From the NCBI GenBank assembly GCA_002434245.1, contig DJJR01000056.1:1-29424 (forward strand): a stretch of DNA of 29,424 bases, given 5' to 3'. Below, one piece after another: positions 1 to 9,125 of this stretch (position 1 is the stretch's first letter; every line of letters begins with the position of its first letter). The notes under the pieces were generated by a model. That model did not search any database. It had not been told where the DNA came from and was given only the letters and a program-made list of their open reading frames with translations. The translations under genes were made by a program, and so were the position numbers. The stretch comes from Pelosinus fermentans (GTDB lineage Bacteria; Bacillota; Negativicutes; DSM-13327).

Positions 1-13
1 TAATATTTTCGTG

Positions 14-25
14 TTACAACTGTAA
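14..25. promoter_or_regulatory. Short palindrome, candidate activator site
   Basis: TTACA-AC-TGTAA is an inverted repeat centred about 75 bp upstream of the predicted start of the sigma-54 transcript. Enhancer-binding activators of sigma-54 bind upstream palindromes at about this distance. The site is short and no activator gene lies in the window, so this is a guess from position. Confidence 0.3.
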
Positions 26-68
26 TTGTTTTGTGTGATAAATTCAATAAAATCAATGTTTTCTAAAT

Positions 69-84
69 TGGCACGGAATTTGCA
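69..84 (+). promoter_or_regulatory. Sigma-54 (-24/-12) promoter
   Basis: TGGCACG-N4-TTGCA matches the sigma-54 consensus exactly, with GG at 70-71 and GC at 82-83 in the required 12-bp register. It lies 28 bp upstream of the kinase start, with a GGAGGTGA ribosome binding site between. Such promoters need an ATP-dependent enhancer-binding activator, so the downstream operon is probably switched on by its substrate. The activator would have to lie outside the window. Confidence 0.88.
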
Positions 85-111
85 ATTAATAGAAGGCGGG
101 AGGTGATATAA

Positions 112-1545
112 ATGCTGCTACAATATTCTTTCAAAGAAAGAATTGAAAAATACCCTCTGCCTGAGAAAGAAAAGGCAGATATCCTGTTAGGTCAAGCACT
201 GCAAAGTTTGGACATAAAGCTGGTGGTGCTTGATGATGATCCGACAGGAATACAGACAGTTCATGGCGTTTCTGTCTATACTGATTGGACGGCAAGTAGT
301 ATTTTAGAGGGATTTCAAGAAGAAAATCGGCTGTTTTTTATCTTGACAAACTCGCGAGCTATGACATCCGAGCAATCTGCCAAGGTTCATTCTGAGATAG
401 CTGAGCATGTAGTGAGTGCTGCAAGAATAACCAACAAGCGCTATATGATTATCAGCAGATCGGATTCGACCTTACGTGGGCATTATCCTCTGGAAACAAA
501 TATTCTGAGAGATGTCATCGAGAAGTATGAGCACAGCAAAATTGATGGAGAAATTATCTGTCCGTTTTTACCTGAAGGCGGAAGATATACGGAAGGCAAT
601 ATTCATTATGTGCTGGAAAAAGAATTTTTGATTCCTGCAGGTGATACAGAATTTGCTGAAGACAAAACTTTTGGGTATAAGAATTCGCACTTGGGAATGT
701 GGGTAGAAGAAAAAACGCGGGGTGAATATACTGCTGATTCATTAACCTATATTTCCCTTGATGAACTTCGAAGGCAAGCTGTTGATTGTATATGCAACAA
801 GTTAATGCAGGTCGAGGACTTTTCAAAAGTGATCGTAAATGCCATGGACTATTATGATTTAAAGATATTTACAGTTGCATTATACAAAGCGATTCAACAG
901 GGAAAGCGGTTTATGCTAAGGTCTGCAGCCAGTATTGTAAAAATTCTTGGAGGAATAGAAGATCGACCGCTTCTCAGCCGGCAAGAATTAGTGGATATAA
1001 ATAACCCAAACGGCGGCATTGTTCTTGTAGGTTCTCATGTGAAGAAAACGACTCTGCAGCTGGCTAAGTTAAAAGAATGCCCGCATATCAAGTTTATCGA
1101 ATTTGATGTCCATTTAGTACATGATGATACCCGCTTTCAAACCGAAATACAACGAGTAATCTCAGAAGCTGAGCATGAGATTAGGGCTGGCCGCACGGTT
1201 GCTGTTTTTACCCGACGCAAACGGCTTGACTTAAATACTGGAAACAAAGAGGATGAGCTGCAACTGGCAGAAAAAATTTCAAATGCCGTAACAAGCATTA
1301 TAGCAAGTCTCACGGTTAGACCACGTTTTATTATTGCTAAGGGAGGAATCACTTCCAGCGATGTGGGGACTAAGGGGCTGCAAGTTAAAAAAGCTCTTGT
1401 TCTCGGACAAATTCTGCCGGGCATTCCTGTATGGCTTACTGGTGAAGATAGTAAATTTCCTAACATGCCATATGTAATATTTCCTGGAAACGTTGGCAAT
1501 GAAACAGCATTAAAAGATGCTGTAGAAAAAATGCAAAATAATTAA
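112..1545 (+). CDS. Four-carbon acid sugar kinase family protein (DUF1537)
   Basis: This 477-residue protein belongs to the DUF1537 kinases (OtnK/DtnK/LtnK group), which phosphorylate four-carbon acid sugars such as threonate, erythronate or 3-oxotetronate with ATP. The N-terminal substrate-binding domain shows DDDPTGIQTVHGV (residues 41-53) and SRSDSTLRGHYPLE (115-128). The C-terminal nucleotide-binding domain shows AKGGITSSD near 408-416 and FPGNVGNETAL near 458. The length is slightly above the usual 420-470. The ATG is set by an excellent GGAGGTGA site, directly downstream of the sigma-54 promoter. It is the first gene of a same-strand run encoding a cupin, two aldolases, a dehydrogenase, a transporter and a chemoreceptor. 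The family is secure; the substrate cannot be read from the sequence. The usual partners PdxA2 or OtnC/OtnI are not in the window. Confidence 0.88.
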   Translation: MLLQYSFKERIEKYPLPEKEKADILLGQALQSLDIKLVVLDDDPTGIQTVHGVSVYTDWTASSILEGFQEENRLFFILTNSRAMTSEQSAKVHSEIAEHVVSAARITNKRYMIISRSDSTLRGHYPLETNILRDVIEKYEHSKIDGEIICPFLPEGGRYTEGNIHYVLEKEFLIPAGDTEFAEDKTFGYKNSHLGMWVEEKTRGEYTADSLTYISLDELRRQAVDCICNKLMQVEDFSKVIVNAMDYYDLKIFTVALYKAIQQGKRFMLRSAASIVKILGGIEDRPLLSRQELVDINNPNGGIVLVGSHVKKTTLQLAKLKECPHIKFIEFDVHLVHDDTRFQTEIQRVISEAEHEIRAGRTVAVFTRRKRLDLNTGNKEDELQLAEKISNAVTSIIASLTVRPRFIIAKGGITSSDVGTKGLQVKKALVLGQILPGIPVWLTGEDSKFPNMPYVIFPGNVGNETALKDAVEKMQNN

Positions 1546-1578
1546 AATACAAGGTACTATCAACAGGAGGGCTTAGTT

Positions 1579-1965
1579 ATGAGAATTGTTGAAAGAGAAG
1601 CTATTTACCAAAATAGGCTTCCAGGAAGAATTATCGCTAGTGCTGTAGGTAGAAACTCGGCACTTAGCAGTGAAAAAATGACAATTTGTTTTGCAACGTA
1701 TTCAGCAGAAAGCGGACCGATGGAACCGCATAACCATGCCGAAGAAACGGTTGTAGTTCTTGATTGCAAGAATGGATGGGTAAAGAGAGGACCCTCAAAA
1801 GACAATTTAAATGAAAAATATGTATTGAAAAAAGGTACAGTTATGTATTTCGATGAACTGGAATGGCATGTTTTTGAATATGGCGAAGGCGGCTATATCG
1901 ATGCACTTTGCATTTACGGACAGGTAGATAACATTCGCCCTGAAGAAATCAAAGCAAAAAAATAA
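1579..1965 (+). CDS. Small cupin-domain protein
   Basis: A 128-residue single-domain cupin. The first cupin motif appears as GPMEPHNHAEE (residues 46-56), with His51, His53 and Glu56 as likely metal ligands, and the second as ELEWHVFEYGEGG (93-105), with His97. Stand-alone cupins in sugar-acid operons are often isomerases, epimerases or ligand binders, but the exact reaction cannot be assigned. The start follows an AGGAGGG site by about 8 nt. It sits 33 bp after the kinase and 20 bp before the DapA-like gene, so it is almost certainly co-transcribed with them. Confidence 0.75.
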   Translation: MRIVEREAIYQNRLPGRIIASAVGRNSALSSEKMTICFATYSAESGPMEPHNHAEETVVVLDCKNGWVKRGPSKDNLNEKYVLKKGTVMYFDELEWHVFEYGEGGYIDALCIYGQVDNIRPEEIKAKK

Positions 1966-1985
1966 ATAATGAGGAGAGATTGAAC

Positions 1986-2900
1986 ATGACCAAAAAAGTA
2001 ATAGGTGTAATTCCGCCGATCATAACACCGGTAGATGAAAATGAAAATGTAGACGAAAAAGGATTGCGTCTGCTTGTCCGCAGATGTATTGATACAGGTA
2101 TTCATGGTATCTTTGTTGCCGGGTCAAATGGCGAAACAATGGCGATCACTCAGAAGGAAAGAAATCGTGCGATTCAGATTACTTTAGATGAAACCAAAGA
2201 ACAGGTTCCGGTAATCTGCGGCGTTATGGATTCCAGTACTAGACGTGTTATTGAAAATATTAAAGAATTAGAACAAATGGGTGGAAAAATTGCGGTTGTA
2301 ACCCCTGTGTTTTATGCAAGGCATGCAACCCAGGATGAGACAATTCGTCATTTTGAAGAAATTGCCCGCCATACCGAAATTGATCTGATGATATACAATA
2401 TTCCACCATTTACCGGACAGACACTGACGCCGGAAACTATTTTTGAAATTGCAAAAATTGAAAAGGTTATCGGCTATAAAGATACAACAGGCCGTTTCCC
2501 GGATTTTCTTAAATGTCTGGAACATTTTAAAGGTACAGATTTTGTTCTGCACCAAGGTGCTACCAATCTGGCAGCGGCCAGTCTCTTACTGGGGGCAGAC
2601 GGCTATATTCCTTCCATGGCACCGCTTTATCCGAAGCCATTCATTAAACTTTTTGAATATGGTCAAAAAGGCGATATTGAGAAAACCAACTTCTATGATC
2701 ACATTGTCGGAATGACATCATCCATCTGGCCCATGGCCAAAAGTCAGACAGCCTCAACAAAATATGCACTGAGTAAATTAGGTTTTGACTATCGGGTTGT
2801 TAAGCCGTCTGAACCGATTACTCAAGAGCAAATGAAAGCAATTGACCAAAAGATGGCAGAGATTGAAAAATATCTTGCTGAAAATGATCTGCTTAATTAA
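1986..2900 (+). CDS. DapA/NanA-family Schiff-base aldolase
   Basis: A 304-residue TIM-barrel protein of the dihydrodipicolinate synthase/N-acetylneuraminate lyase superfamily. Visible hallmarks are GSNGE (46-50), the catalytic tyrosine in YNIPP (Tyr137) and the Schiff-base lysine in GYKDTTG (Lys165). Family members join or split pyruvate and an aldehyde, or dehydrate 2-keto-3-deoxy sugar acids. In this operon a 2-keto-acid aldolase or dehydratase fits better than lysine biosynthesis. A TTG at 1980 is in frame, but the GAGGAGAG site at 1971-1978 is properly spaced only from the ATG at 1986, so I start there. The spacing to the cupin gene is 20 bp. Confidence 0.82.
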   Translation: MTKKVIGVIPPIITPVDENENVDEKGLRLLVRRCIDTGIHGIFVAGSNGETMAITQKERNRAIQITLDETKEQVPVICGVMDSSTRRVIENIKELEQMGGKIAVVTPVFYARHATQDETIRHFEEIARHTEIDLMIYNIPPFTGQTLTPETIFEIAKIEKVIGYKDTTGRFPDFLKCLEHFKGTDFVLHQGATNLAAASLLLGADGYIPSMAPLYPKPFIKLFEYGQKGDIEKTNFYDHIVGMTSSIWPMAKSQTASTKYALSKLGFDYRVVKPSEPITQEQMKAIDQKMAEIEKYLAENDLLN

Positions 2901-2954
2901 GAGTATACAGGTGAAGTCTTAGCTAAAAATCACAAAAAAAAGGATCGGATTAAG

Positions 2955-3938
2955 ATGCAAAAGACAGTATTATTATCACATGCTTTATATGAAACAGGCA
3001 TGAATGTATTAAGAAAAAATGCCAATGTTATGGTTGCTGATAATAGCGATATGGATGCCATCATTGATGATTTAAAAAAAGCGGATGGTTTAATTCTTCG
3101 TGTCGGTAGAATTACACGCGAAATTATGGAGCAGTGCCCAAATCTTAAAGTAATTTCCCGTCCTGGCGTTGGTGTAGATAATGTAGATATAAAAGCCGCT
3201 ACAGAACTTGGCATACCTGTTGTCATTGCGCCAGGAACAAATAAAAGATCAGTTGCAGAGCATGCTGTTGGTATGGCGTATGCAATAACAAAGAATATTG
3301 TAGAAAGCCATCAAGAGACAGCTCAGGGAAACTTTAGTATACGAAATAAGTATATGGCCATTGAGCTGGCGCAGCATCATGTAGGAATTATAGGTTTTGG
3401 CAGTATTGGTAAAGAGACTGCTAAAATATTTGCCAATAACGAAATGCAGGTACATGTTTATGATCCCTTCGTCGAACAAGAAACAATAGAGAAAAATTAT
3501 CAGTATATCTATCATGCTGAATTAGCAGATTTACTCAGTGCTTGTGATGTAATATCGCTGCACATGCCTTCTTTGCCCTCAACGCGTGGAATGTTTAATG
3601 CCGAACGGTTTGCTCAGATGAAAAATGGCATATTTATAGTAAATTGCGCACGGGGTGACATTATGGATGAGGATGCATTGTATGAGGCGTTAAGAAGCGG
3701 CAAAGTAGCCGGTGCAGCTGTTGATGTTCTGTGCTCAGAACCAATGGATATGAAGAGCAAGCTTTTTACTTTGCCTAATTTTATTGCTACACCTCACATG
3801 GCGGCACTTACACAGGAAAGTGCTGATCGCACAGCTCGTTTGACAGTAGAAGGTACTTTGGCTGTACTTCGCGGTGAAAAGTGGGATAAGGTAGCAAATA
3901 AAGAAGTATATCAGCATAAGCGCTGGCAGCAATCTTAA
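2955..3938 (+). CDS. NAD-dependent D-2-hydroxyacid dehydrogenase (SerA-like)
   Basis: A 327-residue D-isomer-specific 2-hydroxyacid dehydrogenase, short form without an ACT domain. The Rossmann motif GFGSIG covers residues 147-152. Asp170 (VYDP) at the end of the next strand favours NAD over NADP. The catalytic triad is Arg233 (NCARGD), Glu262 (SEP) and His281 (TPHMA). Expected chemistry is reversible oxidation of a 2-hydroxyacid to a 2-keto acid, which could feed the upstream DapA-type aldolase. A role as phosphoglycerate dehydrogenase in serine synthesis is possible but less likely in this operon. A purine-rich AAGGA site lies about 10 nt before the ATG. The gap to the previous gene is 54 bp. 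Confidence 0.83.
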   Translation: MQKTVLLSHALYETGMNVLRKNANVMVADNSDMDAIIDDLKKADGLILRVGRITREIMEQCPNLKVISRPGVGVDNVDIKAATELGIPVVIAPGTNKRSVAEHAVGMAYAITKNIVESHQETAQGNFSIRNKYMAIELAQHHVGIIGFGSIGKETAKIFANNEMQVHVYDPFVEQETIEKNYQYIYHAELADLLSACDVISLHMPSLPSTRGMFNAERFAQMKNGIFIVNCARGDIMDEDALYEALRSGKVAGAAVDVLCSEPMDMKSKLFTLPNFIATPHMAALTQESADRTARLTVEGTLAVLRGEKWDKVANKEVYQHKRWQQS

Positions 3939-3964
3939 AAAGAAGTATAAGAACTTTTCTATTG

Positions 3965-4000
3965 TGTTATGATGCTGGTTTTGATACCAGTATCATAACA
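3965..4000 (+). other. 15-bp intercistronic hairpin without U-tract
   Basis: An inverted repeat with arms 3965-3979 and 3986-4000 pairs over 15 positions (one G-U) around a 6-nt loop. It is followed by ATAGGAGCG rather than a T-run, so it is not a standard intrinsic terminator. In the 215-bp space between dehydrogenase and transporter it could stabilise the upstream mRNA, act as a processing site or bind a regulator. Confidence 0.55.
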
Positions 4001-4084
4001 ATAGGAGCGAAATTGGTTTCATAATAGGGTGGAATAAAATATCTTTGATGTAAGAATATTGGTAATCGGATTCAGTTAATAATT

Positions 4085-4134
4085 CTATAAAATTTCAAAT
4101 TAAATGTGCATAATCGGCAAATATAATTTTATAG
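4085..4134. repeat. 10-bp AT-rich inverted repeat ahead of the transporter
   Basis: CTATAAAATT (4085-4094) is repeated inverted as AATTTTATAG (4125-4134), with 30 nt between. The right arm ends 20 bp before the transporter ATG. It may be an operator or leader stem. Given the AT-richness it could be chance. Confidence 0.25.
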
Positions 4135-4153
4135 TAGAAACGGAGAGAGAAAA

Positions 4154-5428
4154 ATGATAGAAAATTCAGTGAAAATTCCTAATAAAAGATGGACCCATAT
4201 TATACCAGCCACCATTATATTATATATCATGACTTTTATGGATCGAATGAATATCAGTTTTGCAATTGCCGGAGGAATGAGGGAAGAGCTGGGATTAAGC
4301 ATGACTATTGCTGGACTGGCAGCAGGAATTTTCTTTATTGGTTATATCTTTTTGCAAGTTCCCGGAGGGTATATAGCGGAGAAAAAAAGTGCTAAAAAGT
4401 TTATCACCTATACCATTTTAGGCTGGGGATTACTCACAGTTGTCAATGGATTTGTTACGAAAGAGTGGGAATTACTTTTGATCCGCTTCTTGTTGGGCTT
4501 TGTTGAAGGCGGTGTTTACCCTGCTATTCTTGTTATCTTAGGTAATTGGTTTCCTGCCAATGAAATTGGCCGGGCGAATGCCATGTTTATGACGAGTACC
4601 TCGCTTGCTGCCATCATCACAAATCCTATTTCTGGGTGGATTGTGGAAAATTATCATTGGCAATGGCTGTTTATTAGCGAAGGTATTTTATCTTTAGTTT
4701 TGATTTTTATCTGGTTACCATTAGTTGAAGATACACCAGAGAAAGCGAAATGGTTATCGAATGAAGAAAGAGAATATTTAGTTTCCAGCTTGCAAAGAGA
4801 AAAAGAGTTAGCAGTAGAAGAGATGAAGAAAAACCATACTAAAGTGTCTTACAAAGACCTTCTTTGTGATAAAAATATGTGGTTACTGATTCTAATCTTT
4901 AATTGCGGTATGATAGGCGCTTATGGATTCAATCTTTGGCTGCCGACAATTATAAAAAATCTGACCAAAACAGGAATGACCCAGGTCGGCTTTTTGAGTA
5001 CCGCACCTTATATTGCGTCCATCCTCGGATTAGTTGTTATTGGCTATTTTTCTGATAAAACGCAAAATCGCAGATTCTTTACGGCGTTTCCTTTAGTATT
5101 TTTTGGTGTAGGCTTATGGTTATCTACGATATTCTCTGATAATACATGGCTGTCCTTTGGTATTATGGTTGTTACCGGATTATCGATTAAATCGATGCCA
5201 TCTTCGTTTTGGACGATGGTTCCGATGTTGTTCCCGCCAGGGTCTATTGGTGCCATTAGGGGATTTATTAATGCGCTTGGTAATATAGGAAGCTTTATTG
5301 GACCTTATATGGTTGGTTCAGTAACAAGTGCATATGGCATAAAATATGGTCTATACAGTCTCGTCGGAGCTTTACTCTTAGGTGCCATTTTAACGATGTT
5401 TTTGCCAGCGAAAACTGCAGGAAAATGA
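4154..5428 (+). CDS. MFS transporter, anion:cation symporter (ACS) family
   Basis: A 424-residue, 12-helix major facilitator. The first helix ends in FMDRMNIS (28-35) and is followed by the family's long helix 2 with QVPGGYIAEK, as in tartrate, hexuronate, galactarate and phthalate permeases of the ACS family. These are proton symporters for organic anions, so this is the likely uptake system for the acid substrate of the operon. A hydrophilic stretch near residues 190-230 is the usual central cytoplasmic loop. The start follows a CGGAGAGAG site. It is preceded by a 215-bp gap holding a strong hairpin, so it may be expressed at a different level from the genes before it. Confidence 0.85.
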   Translation: MIENSVKIPNKRWTHIIPATIILYIMTFMDRMNISFAIAGGMREELGLSMTIAGLAAGIFFIGYIFLQVPGGYIAEKKSAKKFITYTILGWGLLTVVNGFVTKEWELLLIRFLLGFVEGGVYPAILVILGNWFPANEIGRANAMFMTSTSLAAIITNPISGWIVENYHWQWLFISEGILSLVLIFIWLPLVEDTPEKAKWLSNEEREYLVSSLQREKELAVEEMKKNHTKVSYKDLLCDKNMWLLILIFNCGMIGAYGFNLWLPTIIKNLTKTGMTQVGFLSTAPYIASILGLVVIGYFSDKTQNRRFFTAFPLVFFGVGLWLSTIFSDNTWLSFGIMVVTGLSIKSMPSSFWTMVPMLFPPGSIGAIRGFINALGNIGSFIGPYMVGSVTSAYGIKYGLYSLVGALLLGAILTMFLPAKTAGK

Positions 5429-5527
5429 CTAAAATCCGACTTTGCTGCCGTGGGGAGAATGAGCAAAAATATGATCATGGTAAAGTAATTGGATGATCAT
5501 TAAATTTATTAGAAAGTGGGCGGTATT

Positions 5528-6370
5528 ATGTTGATTAATTTGAAAAAAATGTTGGAACAGGCAATAAAAAATAATAGTGCAATAGGCTCTTTCAATGTAT
5601 ATAATTTAGAATCAATTCAGGCTGTTGTAGAAGCTGCTCAGGCCTTAGGAAAGCCAGCAATTATTGCCTTTGGTGAATCCTATACAAAGCATGCACCGCT
5701 TGAAGTGATCGCTGCTATTGTAAAAAAATATTGTACTGATTCTGAAATACCATATGTTCTGCATTTGGATCATAGTAAAAATTTTGAGACAATTATTAGG
5801 GCGATTCGCGCTGGATTCACATCGGTAATGTATGATGGCTCATCTTTGCCCTTAGACAAGAACATTGAAAAAACCAGATATGTAGTGCAGATTGCACATA
5901 TGGCTGATGTAAGTGTTGAGGGTGAACTTGGTTATATGAATAACGAAGATGGTACGGCATCATTAAGCTTGTCTTTGGCAAAAGGGCATACGAAACCAGA
6001 GGATGCCAGAAAATATGCTGAAGCTTCCGGCATTGATGCTTTAGCAATTGCTATAGGCAATGCACATGGCATATATAAAGGCGTACCAGAGCTTGATTTT
6101 GAGCGCTTAGCGGAAATCTCCTCAGTTGTAGATGTTCCCTTGGTGTTGCATGGCAGTTCAGGTATTCCCATACCTTCTTTGCAGAAAGCAATTACCCTGG
6201 GAATTCGAAAGGTCAATATCAATACCGAGATATCGACGCAGGCAATTAAGACGGCTCGTCAATTTTTACATGAAAATACACAAGAAAATCTTCGTTTTGA
6301 AACCTTACTAAAAAGCTCTGAAAATACAATGAATAGAGCTATAAAAGAGTATCTGAGTATATTAAATTGA
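5528..6370 (+). CDS. Class II ketose-bisphosphate aldolase (GatY/KbaY-like)
   Basis: A 280-residue zinc-dependent aldolase of the fructose-bisphosphate/tagatose-bisphosphate aldolase family. Asp81-His82 (HLDHS), Glu133 (EGELG), His180 (NAHG) and His208 (LHGSSG) match the catalytic and zinc-binding positions, and NINTE (230-234) is the phosphate-site motif. These enzymes cleave a phosphorylated ketose to dihydroxyacetone phosphate plus an aldehyde. An in-frame GTG at 5516 is possible, but the ATG at 5528 matches the normal family N-terminus. Substrate specificity (fructose, tagatose or a modified sugar phosphate) cannot be read here. As last enzyme of the operon it probably releases a glycolytic intermediate. 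Confidence 0.83.
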   Translation: MLINLKKMLEQAIKNNSAIGSFNVYNLESIQAVVEAAQALGKPAIIAFGESYTKHAPLEVIAAIVKKYCTDSEIPYVLHLDHSKNFETIIRAIRAGFTSVMYDGSSLPLDKNIEKTRYVVQIAHMADVSVEGELGYMNNEDGTASLSLSLAKGHTKPEDARKYAEASGIDALAIAIGNAHGIYKGVPELDFERLAEISSVVDVPLVLHGSSGIPIPSLQKAITLGIRKVNINTEISTQAIKTARQFLHENTQENLRFETLLKSSENTMNRAIKEYLSILN

Positions 6371-6461
6371 CAGAAAAATGCCAGTATATTTTTTGTATCT
6401 CATGTTGCAAGAGTCATTGAGTAAATAACTCCCCAAAGCACCTTGTAATTGGAGGACTATA

Positions 6462-8435
6462 ATGAAAAATATTCAGACTAAGCTAACGGTTACTATTCTT
6501 AGCTTTTTTCTAATTTCTTTAATAACTCTTGGGGGCTTAAATTATTGGAAGGCTAGAGAAATCATTACCGTTGGTGTCCAAAATGATATGGAACGTATAG
6601 CGCAAGATAACAGTGAATTTGTGAATCTTTGGTTGGAATCTTACAAACAGGAACTGTTAATGTTAGCGGTTGCACCTATTTTTCAAAGTGGAAATAAAGG
6701 AGATATGATACCATATCTTGCGCAAGCATTGCAAAAAAATAAAGAATACGATGGTATTGCTTTTCATAGCGAAGATGGTCTATTTATAAATGGCAGAGGG
6801 CTTAGTGGAAACAATGCTGATAGACCTTATTTTCAGCAAGCGATAAAAGGCAATATCACTGTGTTTGGACCACATCTATCCCGGATGACTGGAAGAACCA
6901 TAGTGACAATTGGAGTTCCTGTTAAGCAAGGAGAGAAGATCATCGGTGTTATTACCGGTTCTATTGACATTACGGCTCTTATCGATAGAATTTCACAAAT
7001 AAAAGTGGGTCAAACAGGTTATGCATTTATAGTACAGCGAGATGGTTTGATCGCTATTCATCCAGATAAAGAAGTGGCGATGAAGGTGAATCCTCTGAAG
7101 GATTCTAAAAGTGAGCCAAACTTTAAAGACGTGGTTGCGAAGATTGTGAATACGGACAAAGGGGCACTTTCTTTAAAGACACAGGGGATTGCAACGTTTT
7201 ATGCATTTGCATCTATCCCGAATACAGATTGGAGTGTTGGTGTTACAGTCCCCCAAGATGAAGTTACTAGCCAGGTATCTGATCTTACAACAATCAATCT
7301 TTTGACTATTGTCGTTGTTTTAGTAATTGCCACATTGTTTATCTATTGGTTTTCAAGAAAGATAGCAGGACCTATAGAAACTCTTGAGTGCGCAGCTATG
7401 CAAATTGCAAGCGGAAATATTTCAAAATTCAATCTTAATATTAAAACCAACGATGAGATTGGCCGTCTCGGCAATTCCTTCGAAACCATGACATCGAATC
7501 TTGGTACCCTTGTCCATCAAATAGCAGCTGCAACTGAGCATGTATCCGCTGCTTCACAACAGCTTACGGCCAGTTCTGAGCAATCGGCTCAAGCCTCAAA
7601 CCATATTGCTGTATCGATAACAGCTGTAGCGGCAGGAGCCAATGAACAGGTTACAGCAGCCAAAGGTGCGCTAACAGTCGTTGAACAAATGGCAGGCAGC
7701 CTCCAGGATATTGCTGCAAAAGCGAATCAAGTATCTGTACAATCTACCCAAGCTGCTGAAAAGGCTAAGGAGGGAGGCAAGGTTGTTAACGAAGCGGTTA
7801 TGCAAATGGAACGAATTGAGGAGACTGTTGTAGATTCAGCTGAAGTTGTAAAAACATTAGGAGAACGTTCCAACGAAATTGGCCAAATTGTTGATACGAT
7901 ATCCGGTATTGCCGGACAAACGAATCTCTTAGCACTTAATGCTGCTATCGAGGCAGCAAGAGCCGGAGAACAGGGGCGGGGCTTTGCAGTAGTAGCAGAT
8001 GAAGTGCGAAAGTTAGCCGAACAATCTCAGGAAGCCGCTAAAAAGATAGCTGAGCTTATTAATCAGACACAAAAAGAAGCAGACAAAGCTGTTTCTGCTA
8101 TGGTTAGCGGTACACGTGAAGTGAAAATTGGAGCTGAAGTTGTTTCTGCTACGGGAGCTACCTTTCGCGAAATTGCAGAACTGATAACTGAAGTATGCGA
8201 ACGAATAAATGATATTTCTACAAACATGCAGCAAACAGCTGCGGGCAGCCAGCATATTGTCCAGGTGGTAACTAAGGTTAGTAATCTCGGGAAAGAATCG
8301 GCAGATGAAGCAGAAAATATTTCGTCAGCTGCCGAAGAGCAGTTAGCCTCCATGGAGGAAATAGCATCCTCTAGCCAAGCTTTGGCAAAGTTAGCAGAAG
8401 ATTTGCAGAAAGTAGTGTCTAAATTTAAAGTATAG
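6462..8435 (+). CDS. Methyl-accepting chemotaxis protein with dCache sensor
   Basis: A 657-residue transmembrane chemoreceptor. TM1 covers about residues 8-28, followed by an extracytoplasmic double-Cache sensor (about 33-275), TM2 (about 278-298), a HAMP linker (about 300-352) and a long methyl-accepting coiled coil to the C-terminus. The conserved hairpin tip [20 protein letters not shown] lies near 485-505. No C-terminal CheR-tether pentapeptide is present. A GGAGG site 7 nt before the ATG sets the start. The gene begins 91 bp after the aldolase with no terminator between and is followed by one, so it probably belongs to the catabolic operon and may sense its substrate. The ligand-site motif does not clearly match the amino-acid-binding dCache signature. 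Confidence 0.9.
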   Translation: MKNIQTKLTVTILSFFLISLITLGGLNYWKAREIITVGVQNDMERIAQDNSEFVNLWLESYKQELLMLAVAPIFQSGNKGDMIPYLAQALQKNKEYDGIAFHSEDGLFINGRGLSGNNADRPYFQQAIKGNITVFGPHLSRMTGRTIVTIGVPVKQGEKIIGVITGSIDITALIDRISQIKVGQTGYAFIVQRDGLIAIHPDKEVAMKVNPLKDSKSEPNFKDVVAKIVNTDKGALSLKTQGIATFYAFASIPNTDWSVGVTVPQDEVTSQVSDLTTINLLTIVVVLVIATLFIYWFSRKIAGPIETLECAAMQIASGNISKFNLNIKTNDEIGRLGNSFETMTSNLGTLVHQIAAATEHVSAASQQLTASSEQSAQASNHIAVSITAVAAGANEQVTAAKGALTVVEQMAGSLQDIAAKANQVSVQSTQAAEKAKEGGKVVNEAVMQMERIEETVVDSAEVVKTLGERSNEIGQIVDTISGIAGQTNLLALNAAIEAARAGEQGRGFAVVADEVRKLAEQSQEAAKKIAELINQTQKEADKAVSAMVSGTREVKIGAEVVSATGATFREIAELITEVCERINDISTNMQQTAAGSQHIVQVVTKVSNLGKESADEAENISSAAEEQLASMEEIASSSQALAKLAEDLQKVVSKFKV

Positions 8436-8466
8436 AAAAATTTTCGAGAAAAAAGACAGAGCACTG

Positions 8467-8505
8467 GAAGCTGAGGAGAATATCCTTGGCTTCTTTGCTA
8501 TTTTT
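8467..8505 (+). terminator. Rho-independent terminator after the chemoreceptor
   Basis: Arms 8467-8477 and 8483-8493 form an 11-bp stem (two G-U pairs) with a 5-nt loop. It is followed by the T-rich run TTTGCTATTTTT. It closes the operon that starts at the sigma-54 promoter. Confidence 0.8.
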
Positions 8506-8594
8506 GAGTAGTAACAAGCAAGTAAAAAGTGACCTTGGTGCCATGTCCATACAAGTAACAATTTGATTAAAATACATTCAATTAAAAATATTTC

Positions 8595-9125
8595 TTATTC
8601 GTAATACTCAAGTTTTCTTATCTGAATGGGAAACATACTGCGTATTTCAGGATAAGCTACATATGATTCCATTCGCTTTAACCAATTTTCGTGCTTATCA
8701 GAATCACTATAAAGAGTGATTCTACACAATACTTGATCAGGTCCCCTATAGTCCCGTCTCTCTAGTAAACGTCCATCAACGCCAAAGACGAAACATTCCT
8801 TTGATGAAAGAGTTAGTTGGGGATGATCTTTACCGGAGGCTTCATAAATATTTATTTCTTTGATGTGTCCACTAGTGTCATGGACAAACTCATTTCTTTT
8901 AACAGGAATACTATTTAGGTTATAGTTGGTCCAGCCAACAAGTAATCCATTCTTGTCATACTCATAGACTCCGTAGCCGATGAAATCACCTGTAGGGCTA
9001 TAGTGATTGCTTCCTTTGCTATATCCGGTTTCTGTTAATTCGCCGGATATTTGCGGAGGATTGCTTGAATTTGAATAAACAGTATATGTATGCCTCAAAT
9101 CATCATAAACACTATTAATACTCAC
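8595..9125 (-). CDS. C-terminal part of an amber-split YD-repeat-like secreted protein
   Basis: Read from GTG at 9125, this gives 176 residues with no signal peptide. It holds repeated short motifs such as YSPTGDF, YEYDKNGLLVGW, HDTSGHIKEI and FGVDGRLLERRDY, which resemble YD/RHS-type beta-strand repeats. It lies in exactly the same frame as the upstream ORF 9126-9434, separated from it by a single TAG. A GGGAG sequence 4 nt before the GTG could allow re-initiation, but the product would lack an export signal. The simplest reading is one gene with a nonsense mutation (CAG to TAG would fit). Function unknown. Confidence 0.55.
   Translation of the reverse strand: MSINSVYDDLRHTYTVYSNSSNPPQISGELTETGYSKGSNHYSPTGDFIGYGVYEYDKNGLLVGWTNYNLNSIPVKRNEFVHDTSGHIKEINIYEASGKDHPQLTLSSKECFVFGVDGRLLERRDYRGPDQVLCRITLYSDSDKHENWLKRMESYVAYPEIRSMFPIQIRKLEYYE

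Noticed and set aside
6367..6390. TTGACA overlapping the aldolase stop, possible promoter of the chemoreceptor
   Set aside because: The nearest -10-like sequence is only 14 nt away or is a plain T-run; no acceptable spacing.
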